From Parietaria judaica (Eukaryota; Streptophyta; Magnoliopsida; Rosales; Urticaceae), in contig OX940864.1 in assembly GCA_954871525.1 (NCBI GenBank), positions 29,320,001 to 29,384,000 on the forward strand: a DNA stretch of 64,000 bases, read 5' to 3'. The number at the start of each line of letters is the position of its first letter. Position 1 is the stretch's first letter. The position numbers and the translations under genes are program-made. This document shows positions 35,871 through 49,085 of the stretch, piece after piece. A model generated the notes under the pieces. The model made no database searches and was not told the DNA's origin. It saw only the letters and a list, made by a program, of their open reading frames with translations.

Positions 35871-37668
35871 ATTAGTATCAGAGCAAGGTTCGCGGATAAA
35901 TAATTACGTAATTTAAATGGTTTTCTTGTTTATAATTATTTTGGTGAAATTAATTTAATTTTTAAAATTGAAATATACAATTTCGGGTTTTTAAAATTAA
36001 TATTAAAAGTGGAAAATACCCAACCCGCAATCTTTGCAGATCGGATATTGGGCGGGCTAAAGTACAGCCCAACCCGTGGCTAAATAAGGCGAGCCCTAGG
36101 GCTAGCCCTTCCCGCGGAATACCGGGCTAGCGAGCCCACGGGCTGGGCGCTGGGCTAGTGTACCGTGGGAATTGGGCAGCGGCCTAGGGGCCTGCGTGTG
36201 CGCAGGTGCAGCCCACAACGCGTGGGCTGCGCGCGGTCCCTCGGTCATGGGCTCAAGCTTTGGCTCGATTGGCCCACGATTTTCTAAACTGGGTCGGATA
36301 TTTTTTTTATACGACCCAAACCCGTTAGATAAATAAATAATTATATTTATTTTTGAAATGGAATTTTATTTGCTTTTATGAATTGAATTGATTAATTTAT
36401 ATTAATTAATTAGAATTAAAATATGGATGATTTTTATTTTCGAATAAATTTCATTGTCTTATTTTATTTTTCATGAATCAATAAAATTAAAAATATGAAT
36501 GATAATTCTTCTTGAATAAGTATCATTGACATGTTTTTTGTTCTTTCATAAATAATAAATTTAAAATATGAATGATATGTATTTTATCATTGACATGTTT
36601 TTTATTTTTATAATATAATTAGTTTGCATTATGTGTGATAATTCTACGAGAATAAGTATCATGATAATTCTTTTCGAATAAGTATCATTAACTTGGTTTA
36701 TTTTTCATCATGGAAATAATTATATTGGAATCTATTTTCATAACACGCTTTTTTGGCGTATAGTGGCTATACGTAAAAAGGGTTATTATTAATATGTCTT
36801 AAACGGATAGATATAAATGAGGAACAATAATTTGGATTTTTTTATAAATGTCGGAAAAATCTCAGTTGTACGTTTCTTGTCTTAGGAAGAGGGAACCAAA
36901 AGTGGGGTCGGTTCACCATCCACTTCTGGGTGACCGGTTAGGACCCCTCCCATCGACCTAGAGAGCGTACTTCTCAACCTATCACTACCGATGTTTATTG
37001 AGCAAATAAACAAGGCTTTATTAGATATTACACTAGTAATTATATCGCCTAAAGATAAGAAAATTTAATAGGTTATTAAATGGGTGCTTATAATAAGTTT
37101 TTATAACTTAGTAATAAAACATTTTTCGAAAAACAATGACAAGAATAGTATATTAAATGGTCTCCATTATTGTTGTCACAACGTTTGCTTCACACACCGC
37201 ATTTGGCTGTCTTCGTATGGCGGACACAAGGACAGGTGTGCATCCGTGTGAGGTTTGACACCGTGAAAGCTCCAAAAGTATAAGGGGATCGGATGGTTCG
37301 TGAAAGTGATACTGTTAGATGTCTTCGTATGTATGTTCCATAAGGACGGCACTACCACGACGAATCCGAAAACAAAAAATAATGGGTTAATCTTGCAAGG
37401 ATGTTAGTCTTTCTGACCGTTCTATTGTGGTAGTTAATATTCATAGAGATTTCTTGGATTTCTTTTTCTGATTTTTAATTGAGTTTTAGACTGAAACTTA
37501 GTGTAACCAAACTACACGGTTGATCCCACTGCGTCATCTTCTTATGAAAATTCCATAAGGATGGCAACGACGTGTACAGTCGGTTAAATTATCACGAAAT
37601 AGTATTATGGGTTTTGTATATGTTTTTCCTTGATATGTTTGCATCATATTACTATTTTATAATATTTA
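35871..37668 (+). other. Primer-binding site and leader of the 32344 copia
   Basis: Begins with TTAGTATCAGAGC, matching plant initiator-Met primer sites (consensus TGGTATCAGAGC) with one change. A GC-rich block (36040-36260) rich in GGGCT/AGCCC words and AT-rich sequence follow. No gag is readable. It may have been lost by decay or lie in the part disrupted by the MULE insertion. Confidence 0.6.
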
Positions 37669-39187
37669 GGGATAATAACGGCAAAAGTATCCAACCTTTG
37701 GTCAACCTTCCTCCCGTGTACCCAACCTTTAAAATTGGCGGCATATATACCCAACGTGCGTTGACCGTGACTTTAGCATGAAACCGTTAACTTTTCCGTT
37801 AACACTCGCAATGTGGCCGTTAGCGGCAAAAATACCCAAACTTTTTTAAAAAAAAAATAAATTTTTTTAATTTATATATTTTTCTTTACTTGATTAGTGA
37901 TAATTACTTGAATTCCGAATACATGGAATAACACAAAAGTTAGTCAAAACATAAATTGATTTTTTAATGTGCTTGTATAACCTACATTTGTTGATAAAAA
38001 TCTTATTATTATGAGAAATTTTACACATAACATTACACAAAAATCGATCATGAAATCAATTATATCAATTTTATATTAATTTTTTTGGAGAAACTAATTT
38101 TTCGACTAAACCTAATCATGAATACAACAATTATGTAGTTAATTAGAGTCAAACTTTACACAAAAACCTAATCACATAGAGACGTTAATTAGCCGAGTTA
38201 ATGTCTTCACATTGCTTTAAATTATAAGTATGAACCGAATTAACATTTTAAAAAAAGGGTAATGGTGAAAATGATTATTCGGTTCATACTTAGAATTTTA
38301 AGCAATGTGAAGACATTAACTCGACTAATTAACGTCTATAAAATTATCCCCAATAACAAAATAAGACTTCGAAGTATGTTCCGACCAAAAAAAGACATAA
38401 AAATATAAGTAATGGTCATAACTTGAGAATATATGCGTTAAGAGTTTCATATATATATATATATATATAATATATTATATTATATAATATTTCTATGGAT
38501 GTCATACTATATATTTAGCTTAGTCCCCAAAATGTCTTACGATCAAAAGTGTCGTTTTAGGATTGTTTAGTCCCTAAAATCGTTTTTATCTGGGCCGTTG
38601 ATCTTGATCATCCAACGACCCAGAATGTAATGGTTTTAATTTTTTTTAAATAAATATCCGGATCCGGACATGTTCGGATATTTATTTATCTGTATCCGTG
38701 TTTTTCCGGACCCGGATATATCCGAGTTTTTTTTTTTAAATCCATATTAAATATCTAATAGATATTTTGGGGACTAATTTAGATAGTCAAATGGAACAAA
38801 AACAATATGATTAAGTTTTTGTTTGAAGTTTGACTACTGTCAATCTTAAATTAAATCTTAAATTAACTGTGTAATTGTTTTATTCATGATTAGGTTTAGT
38901 TAATTAACGTTTTGACTAAATTTTGTATTATTCCATGTATTTGGAATTCATGTAATTATCACTAATCAAGTAAAGAAAAAATATAAATTAAAAAAATATA
39001 TATTTTTTTTAAAAGTTTGGGTATTTTTGCCGCTAACGGCCACATTGCGATTGTTAACGGAAAAGTTAACGGTTTCATGCTAAAGTCACGGTCAACGCAC
39101 GTTGGGTATTTTTGCCGCCAATTTTAAAGGTTGGGTACACGGGAGGAAGGTTGACCAAAGATTGGGTATTTTTGCCGTAATTATCCC
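37669..39187. mobile_element. Mutator-like long inverted-repeat element, 1.5 kb
   Basis: GGGATAATAACGGCAAAAG...TTTTTGCCGTAATTATCCC with flanks TAATATTTA (37660-37668) and TAATATTTC (39188-39196), 8 of 9 matching. The arms pair over some 290 bp. A second, inner inverted repeat (38178-38240 against 38275-38335) gives a hairpin of about 60-bp stem. There is no coding sequence. The words gtgtacccaa and ggtatttttgccg are shared with the elements at 14975 and 59303. It is inserted in the copia interior, so it is younger than that element. Confidence 0.85.
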
Positions 39188-39252
39188 TAATATTTCTGAT
39201 ACATTCGCCTATATTAATGTTTAATAAGCTTCTTTATTAATGCCAGATAATA

Positions 39253-42200
39253 ATGTCAATCAATGTTTTCATGACCTCAATTGATGAACAAGATAATGTT
39301 GATTCTAAAATGACACATCTGTCTCAAAACTCCAAAAGGTACAATATTCTGGTAGAAAAGTCAAAGACCTATGAAAAACTGGCCTTGAGTGGTTCTTCAG
39401 ATAAACTCAATAAGGCATATCAGTTGCATCTAAAACCGTCAAATAAGAGAAAGAGATGCAAGAGAAACGAAGGAACTAAGTTCCAGATTGGAAGCATTCC
39501 TGACACCGAAGTGTTGGAAACAAATATTGCAGAGCACTCATCGTACAAATGGATCTTGGATTCAGGTGCAAACGACCATGCTTGTAATTCTCTTAAATCT
39601 CTCAATTCACTATCTATGGTCACTACCAAACCAACTTTAAAAGTGGGGAACGGAGAGTTCCTAGAAGCCGAAGCTGTGGGAAATCTGCGACTAACCTTTA
39701 GTTATAAATTTTTGTTTGTTAACAATGTATTTTATTATCAAAACATTTGTAGAAACATTCTCTCCGCATTTATGTTGTACAAACAAGGTTACACCCTAAA
39801 CTTTAGTGGCTCTGAATGGGTTATCACGAAAGATGGGGCATAAAACGGATTGTATGTACAACGGCCAGATGATCAACACTACATGAATGTAGAAATGTTT
39901 AAAGTAGCAGTTCCTAGGTCAATAAAGAAATCGAAGGTTGATAATGATTTTCAAACATATCTATGGCATCTTAGTTTGAGTCATATAAATCTATACAGGA
40001 TAAACAGGCTGGAAAAGGATGGACCCCTTAAAGAACTCACAATCGGTTCTATGCCTGTTTGTGAATCCTGTATAGAAGGTAAAATGACCAAGAGACCTTT
40101 TTCGGCAAAAGGACAAAGAGCCACTCATCCATTAGAACTTGTCCATACAGATGTATGTGGTCCTTTAAACATACAAGCTCGAGGATGGTTCGAATTCTTC
40201 GTCACTTTTATTGACGATTATTCAAGATATGGATATGTTTACCTCATGGCCAAGAAATCTGATACTCTCGGTAAGTTCAGAGAATTTCTAGTCGAGGTCG
40301 AAAACCAACTCGGACTATCATTGAAATGTCTTTGATCGGATAGAGGAGGAGACTACCTGGACTATGAGTTCAGTGACCTTTTAGTCGAAAAAGGAATTCT
40401 CTCACAATTGACTGCTCCTGGTACACCGGAACAAAATGGTGTTGCAGAAAGGAGGAACATGACCTTACTAGAAATGGTAAGATCAATCCTAAGCTACTCC
40501 TCATTACCCAACACCTTTTGGGGACATGCTTTAATGACGGCCGCCAACATTTTAAATGTGGTGCCATCAAAATCTATTTCCAAGACACCTTTGGAATTAT
40601 GGAATGGTAGAATACCAAATCTATGACATTACATAATATGGGGATGTCCCGCACATGTGCGAACAGGAAACAAAAATAAGCTAGAATCACGAACAGAAGT
40701 TTGTCTGTTCGTAGGTTATTCCAAAGAGACAAAGGGAGGTATGTTTTATAGTCCAGAAAGTAAAAAAGTGATTATCTCGACAAACGCTACCTTTGTGGAA
40801 GAAGACTATATAACAAAATTCAAACCTCAAAGTAAAGTAGTACTAGAGGAACTGTCATGTGACAAAATCACCACTTCACCAACAGTGATTGTTGATGAAG
40901 AGAGTGCAGAAACCACGGTCCCAAATCAGAACACTGGGGTACTCAGACGTAGTGGGAGGTTCAAGAAACAAATTGAACGCTACAAGCACCGACTGGAAAA
41001 CAACTTAGCTGTCAAGGACACTAGTGTTGATGACCCATCATCCTATAAGGAAGCAATGATGGATTCTGATAAAAGGGAATGGCAGGAAGCCATGAACCTA
41101 TAGACAGAATCAATGGATTCTAATCAAGTCTGGGAACTTGTAGACCTGCCGGATGGGTTTAGACCTATTGGCAACAAATGGGTCTATAATAGAAAAAGAG
41201 CAGGGGAGGGAAAGGTTCAAACCTTCAAAGCTAGATTAGTGGCAAAGGGTTTCACCCAGAGAGAAGACATTGATTACGAGGAAACTTTCTCTCCTGTCGC
41301 TATGCTTAAGACCGTTCGGATACTCCTAGCCATAGCATGTTGTCTCAATTATGAGATTTGGCAGATGGACGTCAAAACCGCATTCCTGAATGGGTATCTT
41401 AACGAAAATATCTATATGGAACAACCAAAAGGGTTCCTGCAGCAAGGTCAGGAAAAGAAAGTTTGCAGAGTTCTGAAATCCATTTACGGATTGAAGCAAC
41501 CTTCCAGATCTTGGAATCTAAGGTTTGACAAGACTGTCAAGACCTTCGGATTCACTCAAAATATCAACGAAGCCTGCGTTTACCAACTCGTTGATGGAAA
41601 ATCAGTGGTTTTTATTTTTCTATACGTCGACAACATACTTTTGATCGGAAACGATGTGAATAAACTGTCGGGCGTAAAGGTTTGGTTATCGAATCAATTC
41701 CAAGTAAAAGATTTGGGAGACGCCACTTATGTTCTTGGGATCCAGATTTTCAGGGATCGCGATGAGGCGCATTCCCTATGCTTCAGCCGTAGGAAGTCTG
41801 ATGTACGTTATGCAACGTACAAGACCAGACATCTTCTACGCAGTGGGAGTTGTGAGTAGATACCAAACTAACCTCGGTATGAATCATTGGACTGCAGTGA
41901 AGAACATTCTCAAGTATCGGAGAACGAGAGAGTATATGCTAGTGTATTCAGGTAACGAAATGAATCCACTAGGCTACATTGAGTCAGACTTTATGTCTGA
42001 CCGGGATGCGAGGAAATCGACATCTTGTGCAGTGTACACCCTAATCGGTGGAACGGTATTTAGGAGAAGCGTAAATCAGACCTGTATCGCAGATTCCACA
42101 ATGGAAGCTGAGTACGTAGCAGCCTATGAGGCCGCTAAGGAATCAGTCTGGCTTAAGAACCTCTACTTGGAACTAGGAGTAGTTCCAGATTTAGACGGAC

Positions 42201-42451
42201 CTATGACACTGTACTGTGATAACAGTGGTGCAGTGACTAATTCTAAAGAGCCTAGAAACCATTCCAAAGGGAAACATATAGAAAGAAAGTACCATCTCAT
42301 CAGAGCGATAATACATCCCAGTGATGTTCGGGTTATGAAAATAGCATCAGCGGACAATCTGGCAGATCCATTTACGAAGACACTGCCGGAGAAAATATTC
42401 ATGAGGCATTTGGATAGTATGGGTCTTAGAGATATGAGTCATCTTCTTTAA
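39253..42451 (+). pseudogene. Copia pol: protease, integrase, reverse transcriptase, RNase H
   Basis: One frame from 39253 to about 41760, with stops at 39841 (TAA), 40333 (TGA), 40624 (TGA) and 41101 (TAG). The protease motif is WILDSGANDHACNS. The integrase has WHLSLSHINLYRI...CESCIEGKMTKRPF and the core VHTDVCGPL, IDDYSRYGYVYLM and GTPEQNGVAERRN. The reverse transcriptase has WVYNRKRAGEGKVQTFKARL and QMDVKTAFLNGYL, and the catalytic box is YVDN instead of YVDD. Near 41750-41770 the end of RT is missing (probably 40-60 codons) with a frameshift. RNase H continues to 42451 (IPYASAVGSLMYVM, STMEAEYVAAYEAAKE). It is inactive. Confidence 0.9.
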
Positions 42452-42466
42452 GTGCAAGTGGGAGAT

Positions 42467-43994
42467 TGATAGGCATTTGCCTTTAAACAATGTTTTATTT
42501 ACCCATTGTAAAAGATTCTGACGCCACTCTTAATAAAGAAGACATTTATTATGATAATCTTTTCTATAGTTCTTTATGTATAATCGAATGTTTATCCATA
42601 GTTCATAATGGAATGCAATTGCAATCTATCATCACACCAGAGTCAATGTGAGGAATAATTGATAGATGCAATAAATGAACTAAAATGTATCCGTGACTTA
42701 ATTAAGTAGTTGGGAGCCTCTTAATTGATAAAGTCATTAATGCGACTAAATGGATAAAATCATATTCTAGATATATATGTGTGTCATACCCATTAAGTGC
42801 ATTAAGTATGAAGTGTCTTTGTACTGGATAGGACTTGACTAAATTCTGAAAGTTGCTCAACTAAGAGCGTCACTGACAACTTTGAATTAAGTCGTAAAAG
42901 ATGATCAAATGGTAATTAATCTAAATCCTGAAGTGATCTTGAACCCTGACTGTTGGCTTGATTGTCCTTTGATTTGTAAGTTAGAGAACACAAAAAGACT
43001 GTTGTTACCAACGTTGCTATATTGGCAACATGATAGTCGACAGGGAAGAGTAGCTTGATAACAGATATGGATATCACGTAACTTTTTACTAAGTCAAGAT
43101 AATTCGCCGAATTATTGGTCGGGAGAAATAGTACGGGACTCATGCGCAACTTACGACCCGTAATCGTAAGTGAGTCGTTTACAATACCACCGATGGAACG
43201 GTAAAACGGTAAAACGCTATGAGGCTAAACGGTAAAACGCTTGCTCAAGTGTGAATCATCAAGTGAAAGATTAATCACTGGACACCTTTAACATAAAAAA
43301 AAGGAATATATCATTCGCATCACTAAAGAGTACAACTTCGGGTTTTTAGTGAAATAACACCGGAGTTAACGGACTGATCCGTTGGAGCTTAAGTAATGTG
43401 GGTCCATGGTCCCCAGGATAGCTCTATAAAGGACAAATCGCACAATTAGGATATTTGTTATCCTAATTTATGATAGAAAATTTGAAACTAAAGCTTGTGT
43501 CCAATTATGGAAAGTTTCAAAAAGTTGCGGCAAAAGTACCGAAAGTTTGCCCGGAAAATAGCTGATCGGAAAAAGTCAAAACTAGAATAAATTGCCAACA
43601 TCAATGTTGTAGGAAATTTATTTCGAAGAGTTTTTTCTTCTATGATTTTATGTGTAAGAGCTATAGAGAAAAAGTTATGAATTATATATCATAACATAAT
43701 GCAATGTTAATTCAGGAAAAACTACTTGGAGATTAAATTAATGGGCTAGGTCCATGGAGATTTAATCTTAGGTAATAATGAGAGAGGAAATTCGACCAAG
43801 CCTTTGTGGATAAGCCCATTATTTATTTTCCTTATCATATTTTGTTAAATAATTAATTAAGTTAATTATCATGAGTAATATATTAGGTAATATTTAAATC
43901 ATGGAATTTGCCAATAATTTTAAAAAGGTTACCCCGATAAATCGAGGGCCCATCCCGAGATATGACGGAGGGGACGATAATATAATTCCCTTTA
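42467..43994 (+). repeat. 3' LTR of the 32344 copia, 1528 bp, internally deleted
   Basis: Aligned with the 5' LTR except for a 1981-bp gap whose junction lies near 43913 (GCCA|ATAATTTTAAAAAGG). It lacks the TATA box and leader. Substitutions against the 5' LTR are frequent (for example TGTTAGG/TGATAGG and GACGTCACTC/GACGCCACTC), so the insertion is not recent. Confidence 0.85.
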
Positions 43995-44601
43995 ATGCAG
44001 TCTGCTACGGTCAACCTTTTGATCCCAAAATAAAAGTATTGGGGATACTTGATTGTAAACTGAAACGACTAAATCAAAGATCGTTTAAGTTAAACCGTAC
44101 AGACTCACACTACTTCAAGACTTCAACTGATTCTATCTGACCATAGTTTCGACTTTATTATGTACTATGATTGACGGATTGATGCGTTCATAGTAAGTCT
44201 CGTCCTTCCAATATGAAGACACTTCATACTTGACTTCATCTCAATGGTGTGGACCAGCACCATCATCCGGTAATAGAACATTACCAAATTGTGATTGAGT
44301 TTATCAATAGTTTTTCGCGAATATTATTTCTTATTAACAATCTAAACTATGGAAACACTTTTAGTTATTATATTGTGTATGTTAAACCTCCTCACTTAGA
44401 CCCAGTGTGATAACGTAATACACAATTGCAAAAGTATAATCACTATATGGAATCAAAACATTCATTATATTGATAAGAATAACTGAACCAAGATTTTCAT
44501 TGATAAGCTGTAAACTAATCTTCAATGAAGTCAACGTCATGATCTATACAAGTGACATTTGCATCTGAATTATAGGGCATACTAATCAGGTATATCCTAC
44601 A

Positions 44602-45250
44602 GTGTCAACTATTCTAGGAGGACCCGAGACCGGCGATTCCAGCAACAACCGGAAGAGATACACCCGAGCCTTAAAAAGAGACAAGGAAGTACACCAGGTC
44701 AACCTGACATGCCTCAAAAACACACCGGTAATACTCCCCAGCAAGGCTATAACCTTCACGAAGGAGGAAGCCCAAGCAATCTCACTTCGCACAACAACGC
44801 AATCATGGTCGAAACATTAATCGCCAACAATAGGATACGACGAGTGTTGATTGACGATGGAAGTTTGGCAGACATCATCTTCAAGACAGATCTTGACTGC
44901 ATGAGTTTGGAGAAGTCTCCTCGACGCCGATCAAGACCCCGCTCTACGGCTTCAACGGAAAGCCAGTCCTCGCCGAAGGCATCGTCGAGCTACTAAGAAC
45001 GTTTGGTTCAGAAGCCGGTGCCCAAACCACCAAAATGGTCAGTTACCTCATTGTAGACCAACCGTCGGCCTACAACATCATCCTGGGAAGGCTGACTCTC
45101 AATAGGCTCCAGGCTATCACGTCCACATTTCACCGGCTAGTCAAGTTCCCAACCAAGGATGGGATAGGAGTAATGAGGGAAAGCCAACATGAGTCTAAAG
45201 CTTACTACGCCCAAGGCACAAGACCGGGCCCGGCCCAATCAGTCAAGAGC
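44602..45250 (+). pseudogene. Gypsy gag end and protease, broken
   Basis: Resumes the 29018 gypsy after the copia insertions. Fragments in shifting frames give CLKNTPVILPSKAITFTKEE, then HNNAIMVETLIANNRIRRVL, then IDDGSLADIIFKTDL (the protease D-(D/N)-G box region of Tat elements), then LKTPLYGFNGKPVLAEG and KMVSYLIVDQPSAYNIILGR. At least two frameshifts are present (about 44800 and 44920). It would process the Gag-Pol polyprotein if intact. Confidence 0.75.
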
Positions 45251-47540
45251 TTAAACAAGCTGTTTTAATCCATTTGTAAAAGATTATGACAAGTCGTTGA
45301 ATAAAAGATGGTGCTTATTATGTGAATCTTATTATAGTTTCTGGTAGAGTAAAATAGAATGTTTGTTCCTTAGTTCATAAAGGATGCAATTATGTTATTA
45401 TTATCATAACAGAGTCAATGTGAGGAAGAATTAATAATCATAATAAATGAACTTAAAATGTCCATGACCTGATTAACTGGGTGGGAGCCCATTAATCGTA
45501 TAAGGTCATTAATGTGAATAAGTGACAATCCTATTCTGGACTATGTGTGTGTCACACTTACTAAAAGTGCATTAAGTATGAAGTGTCTTCATACTGGACT
45601 GGACATAACTTAAACTCCGGAAGTTATTATATAAGACTGTCACTGATAACTTGGAGTTGAGTCACTAGTAGATGATCAAATGGATATTCGATCTAAGTCC
45701 TGAGTGATCTTGAGTCTGAGCTGCTGGCTTGATTGTTCTTTGATTTAACCGTTAAAGAGCACAATATATTACCGTTGTTCCCAACACTATTATTTGGGGA
45801 ACATGATAGTCAGCAGTAAGGGTAGCTTAGTCATAGACATGGGCATCACACAGCTCTCTTCAGAGTCAAGATGATTCCTTTGGTTGTCGGTGGTGAGAAG
45901 TGAGAGGTACCCGTGCGCAACTTATGAATCGAAACCATAAGTGGGTTACTCATGATATTACTGACCGAGTCGTTTTGACGTACGGTTTGTGATTTAGAGA
46001 ATTTCTAAGTTTATGATCGTTTCGGTAAACTATGAAATTAAATCACATGTCACGAATTTAAATGATGGTGTGGCACCATGACATTTGAATGTGTGATATT
46101 GAGATCAGTATATATTAATATAATTTAAATATTTTGATTTAATTATTAATATCTTAGTAATAATTAATTGATTTATATTAATAAATAAAAATATATATAT
46201 TTATATATATTTGTACATGTGTAAATCGATGCAGCCCATGGAATGTGCAACTGTATTGCATTCGAATGATTAGACTTGGTCTTTTCATAAATGCGGCATA
46301 AGTACCAAATGTTTTGGTATTTGAGAAAAACCCTAAAATCAATTTAACCCATTAGATCGATTAGGATTTAATATCAACCGTTGGATTAAGATAATTGATT
46401 TTGACCATATCCCTAATTCGAAATTAATAGCTTGGTGACCAAGCTTAGGGTTTTTTAATTTGACCTAATTAATTATATCCGTTGGATCAGTTTAAGATTT
46501 AATCTTTACCATCGGATTGGAAATTAATTAATTATATATATAATATATAATTTTCGAGTTTATAATATGGATAGAATCGAATTAGGGCTTTTACTAAGTC
46601 CTTGGGCATTTGATTTTATCCTCCGTTAGATCAGTTTAAGATTTATCTCAGCCGTTGGATCTGGATAATTGATTTTCTAATATTATTATTTATATATATA
46701 ATTCGAATTTTAAAATAAGAGGATAAGATTGGGTTTTTATTTTTACCAAGTCTTTCTTATTTAATTAAATCCCTAATTAATTATATCTCTTGGATTTAGA
46801 TAAGATTAAAACTAGACCATTGGATTGAAATAATTAATTATATTTAATTAATAAATTCGAATTTTAGGGGAGGGAATTTCTCCAATTCGGTTACAGTCTG
46901 AGCCTAGAAATAGGGAGTTCATTCTACACATTTTTCACACTTTCCCCAAAGAAAAAAATTCGATCTTTTTCTCTCCCTTAGAGTCTGCGAATTTTCGACT
47001 ACTAATCTCCTTTTCTGGTTCGGCTTAAGAGACTTAGTTCTCCGGAAGCTTAAAAAGAACCATCAGTTAAAATTTCCGACCGAGTCTTACCGGCGAAGCC
47101 CACGCTTCAGTACGAGGAATTCAAGAGAATATCCCGAAAGATCACGGGTGTTTCCCTCAGCACTGGCGGAGCTCTTCCAAGTTCAGAACGCGTAGCCGGA
47201 AGTCAACAACTAAGGTACGGCCTTATGCATTGGGTTAATAAATGCGACCATTTACTGCTTTCTATTTATTTCCTATAGAATAGATTATTAATGATTATTT
47301 ATGAATATTAAATTACCTTATATTTATCAGATCTTGTAATATGGTTATTATCCGATGTTCGGACCGTTGGTTGGTTAATATATTTTTTCGCTTAAAATAT
47401 TTTTTTAAATGTTACACGGACGGTTCAACGGCATATATCGCGATAATATTCAGGGGATCCGTGATGTGATCCCCAACAATTGGTATCAGAGCAGAACCAA
47501 TTTCCAACAATTGGTATCAGAGCAGATCCAATTTCCAACA
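45251..47540 (+). mobile_element. Copia LTR fragment with duplicated primer-binding site
   Basis: Similar along its first kilobase to the LTR at 32344/42467 (TTGTAAAAGATT, GAGTCAATGTGAGGAAGAA, CATTAAGTATGAAGTGTCTT) but clearly diverged. The first bases (TG(T/A)TAGGCATTTGCC) are missing. The LTR ends CCCCAACA at 47478. Two primer-site copies TGGTATCAGAGC follow at 47481 and 47512, part of a 31-bp tandem duplication. No interior follows; gypsy sequence resumes near 47541. It is inserted between the gypsy protease and reverse transcriptase. Confidence 0.7.
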
Positions 47541-47552
47541 CACCATCCACTA

Positions 47553-49085
47553 GATGGACGGTGAACGCCCCGTTAACCCCGGAGAGGCGCGGATGTTCGG
47601 CGAGCTGGATCCTAGAGACGAGAGACGAAAGTCATCAATGACACTCTTCTCCGATGTGACCCAGGTCACGATAGACGAGGAGATGCCCGAGAGAACCGTC
47701 ACGATCGGTGCGTAACTGCCGATCATGATCAAGACTCAACTAATCGCCTTTCTACAAGAGTTCAAAGACGTCTTCGCCTGGTCGCACGCTGATAGCCCGG
47801 CATCGACCCCGAGATCGTTGTACACCGACTTAATATCGAATAAGGAAAAACCCTGAAGATTCAACGAAGACGGGCATTTAACCCTGAGCGATATCAAGCA
47901 ATCATCGAGGAAGTAAAAAAACTCCTTGCTGCCGATTTTATCAAGGAAGTCACGTACCCCGATTGGGTGTCCAACGTCGTGATGGTCAAGAAGCCCAATG
48001 GAAAATGGTGAATTTGCATAGACTATTCCAACCTCAACGCAGCATGTCCGAAGGACTGCTTTCCGCTCCCGAGGATCGGTCAGCTAGTTGATGCGACCGC
48101 CGGCCATCAACTCATAAGCATGATGGACGTCTATTCAGGATATAACCAGATCCGGATGCACGAGCCCGATCAGATCCACAGGGGTTTCGTCACGGATCGC
48201 GGCTTCTACTGCTACAAAGTCATGCCATTCAGACTGAAGACTGCTGGAGCTACACACCACCGCTTAGTCAACCAAATGTTTGCCGCGCTAATCAGAAAGA
48301 CGATGGAGGTGTACGACGATGACATGATCGTCAAAAGTCTCTAGGCGACCGACCACGTCAAGGATCTGCGAATAACATTTTTTCTCCTCCGAATATATCA
48401 AATGAAGCTGAACCCCGCTAAATGCGTATTCGGGGTTGAATCCAAAAAGTTTTTAGGATTCGTTGTTTACCAGCGTGGGATCGAAGCAAATCCCGAGAAG
48501 ATACGAGCCCTACTCGAGATGAAGAGCCCTTAGAGAATCAAGGAGGTCTAGAGCCTCAACAGACGCATCAACGTGCTAAGCCGCTTCACTTGGGACGAGA
48601 AGTACGAAGCCGCTTTCCAAGAACTAAACACCTACCTTGGATCACCACCGCTTCTATCAAGACCATTGGACGAGGAAATATTGTTCCTCTACCTCTCTGT
48701 CTCAACAAGGTATGTTAGCGCAGTTGTGGTTCGAGAAGAAGACAAGAAGCAACTTCCGATCTATTACATTAGCAAGGCCTTCCTCGACGTCGAGACGCAG
48801 TACACACAGATCGAGAAGTTACCGCTCGCAGTCACCAGTGCGAAAAGGCTCTGCCCATACTTTCAAGCTCTCCAGATCGTGGTTCGAACGGAGCACCCCG
48901 TACGAAAAGCTCTTCTCAAAGGAACCTCGTCACGAATGGCCATATGGTCACAAAAGCTGGGAGAATATGGCGTGGAATACCAGCCCCGGGTCACCATCAA
49001 AGGTCAATCCGTGGTAGACTTTATCGCTGAGTTCACCTACGACACTGAAGTCGAGACAGAAGACGAACGCGAGAGGATCCCTTAA
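47553..49085 (+). pseudogene. Gypsy reverse transcriptase and RNase H, with stops
   Basis: Starts LDPRDERRKSSMTLFSDVTQ with a linker (QLIAFLQEFKDVFAWSHAD), then RT: EEVKKLLAADFIKEVTYPDW, VSNVVMVKKPNGKW, a TGA at 48009 where the family has Arg, IDYSNLNAACPKDCFPLPRI, DVYSGYNQIRMHEPD, and the catalytic box altered to VYDDD (usual YVDD). A stop follows at 48342. RNase H is open at 48573-49085 (PIYYISKAFLDVETQYTQIE, VVRTEHPVRKALLKG). Several stops and frame changes make it inactive. Confidence 0.85.

Larger units (their letters stand above)
32344..43994 (+). mobile_element. Ty1/copia retrotransposon, 11.65 kb, TSD ATGCA
   Basis: Exact duplication ATGCA at 32339-32343 and 43995-43999. The 5' LTR is 32344-35870 (TGTTAGGCATTTGCC...TTCCCTTCA) and the 3' LTR 42467-43994 (TGATAGGCATTTGCC...TTCCCTTTA). 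The primer-binding site TTAGTATCAGAGC starts at 35872, and purine tract AAGTGCAAGTGGGAGAT lies directly before the 3' LTR. The interior holds a GC-rich leader, a 1.5-kb MULE insertion, and protease-integrase-RT-RNase H with stops. No gag ORF is readable. It is dead, but the termini are complete. Confidence 0.9.
30136..44601 (-). mobile_element. Minus-strand copia fragment: LTR, primer site and start of interior
   Basis: The LTR on the minus strand begins TGTAGGATATACCTGATTAG at 44601 and ends CGCCCAACA at 30790. A primer-binding site like ATTGGTATNANAGC (30789-30776) and 650 bp of GC-rich leader follow. The LTR (about 2.15 kb) is split at 32343/43995 by the plus-strand copia. It contains a (GA)n tract (31283-31329), and the minus-strand leader near it starts CCTATAAAAAGG (31383-31394). 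No coding domain and no second LTR remain. The internal end abuts the gypsy 5' LTR, so a deletion removed the rest. Confidence 0.65.
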
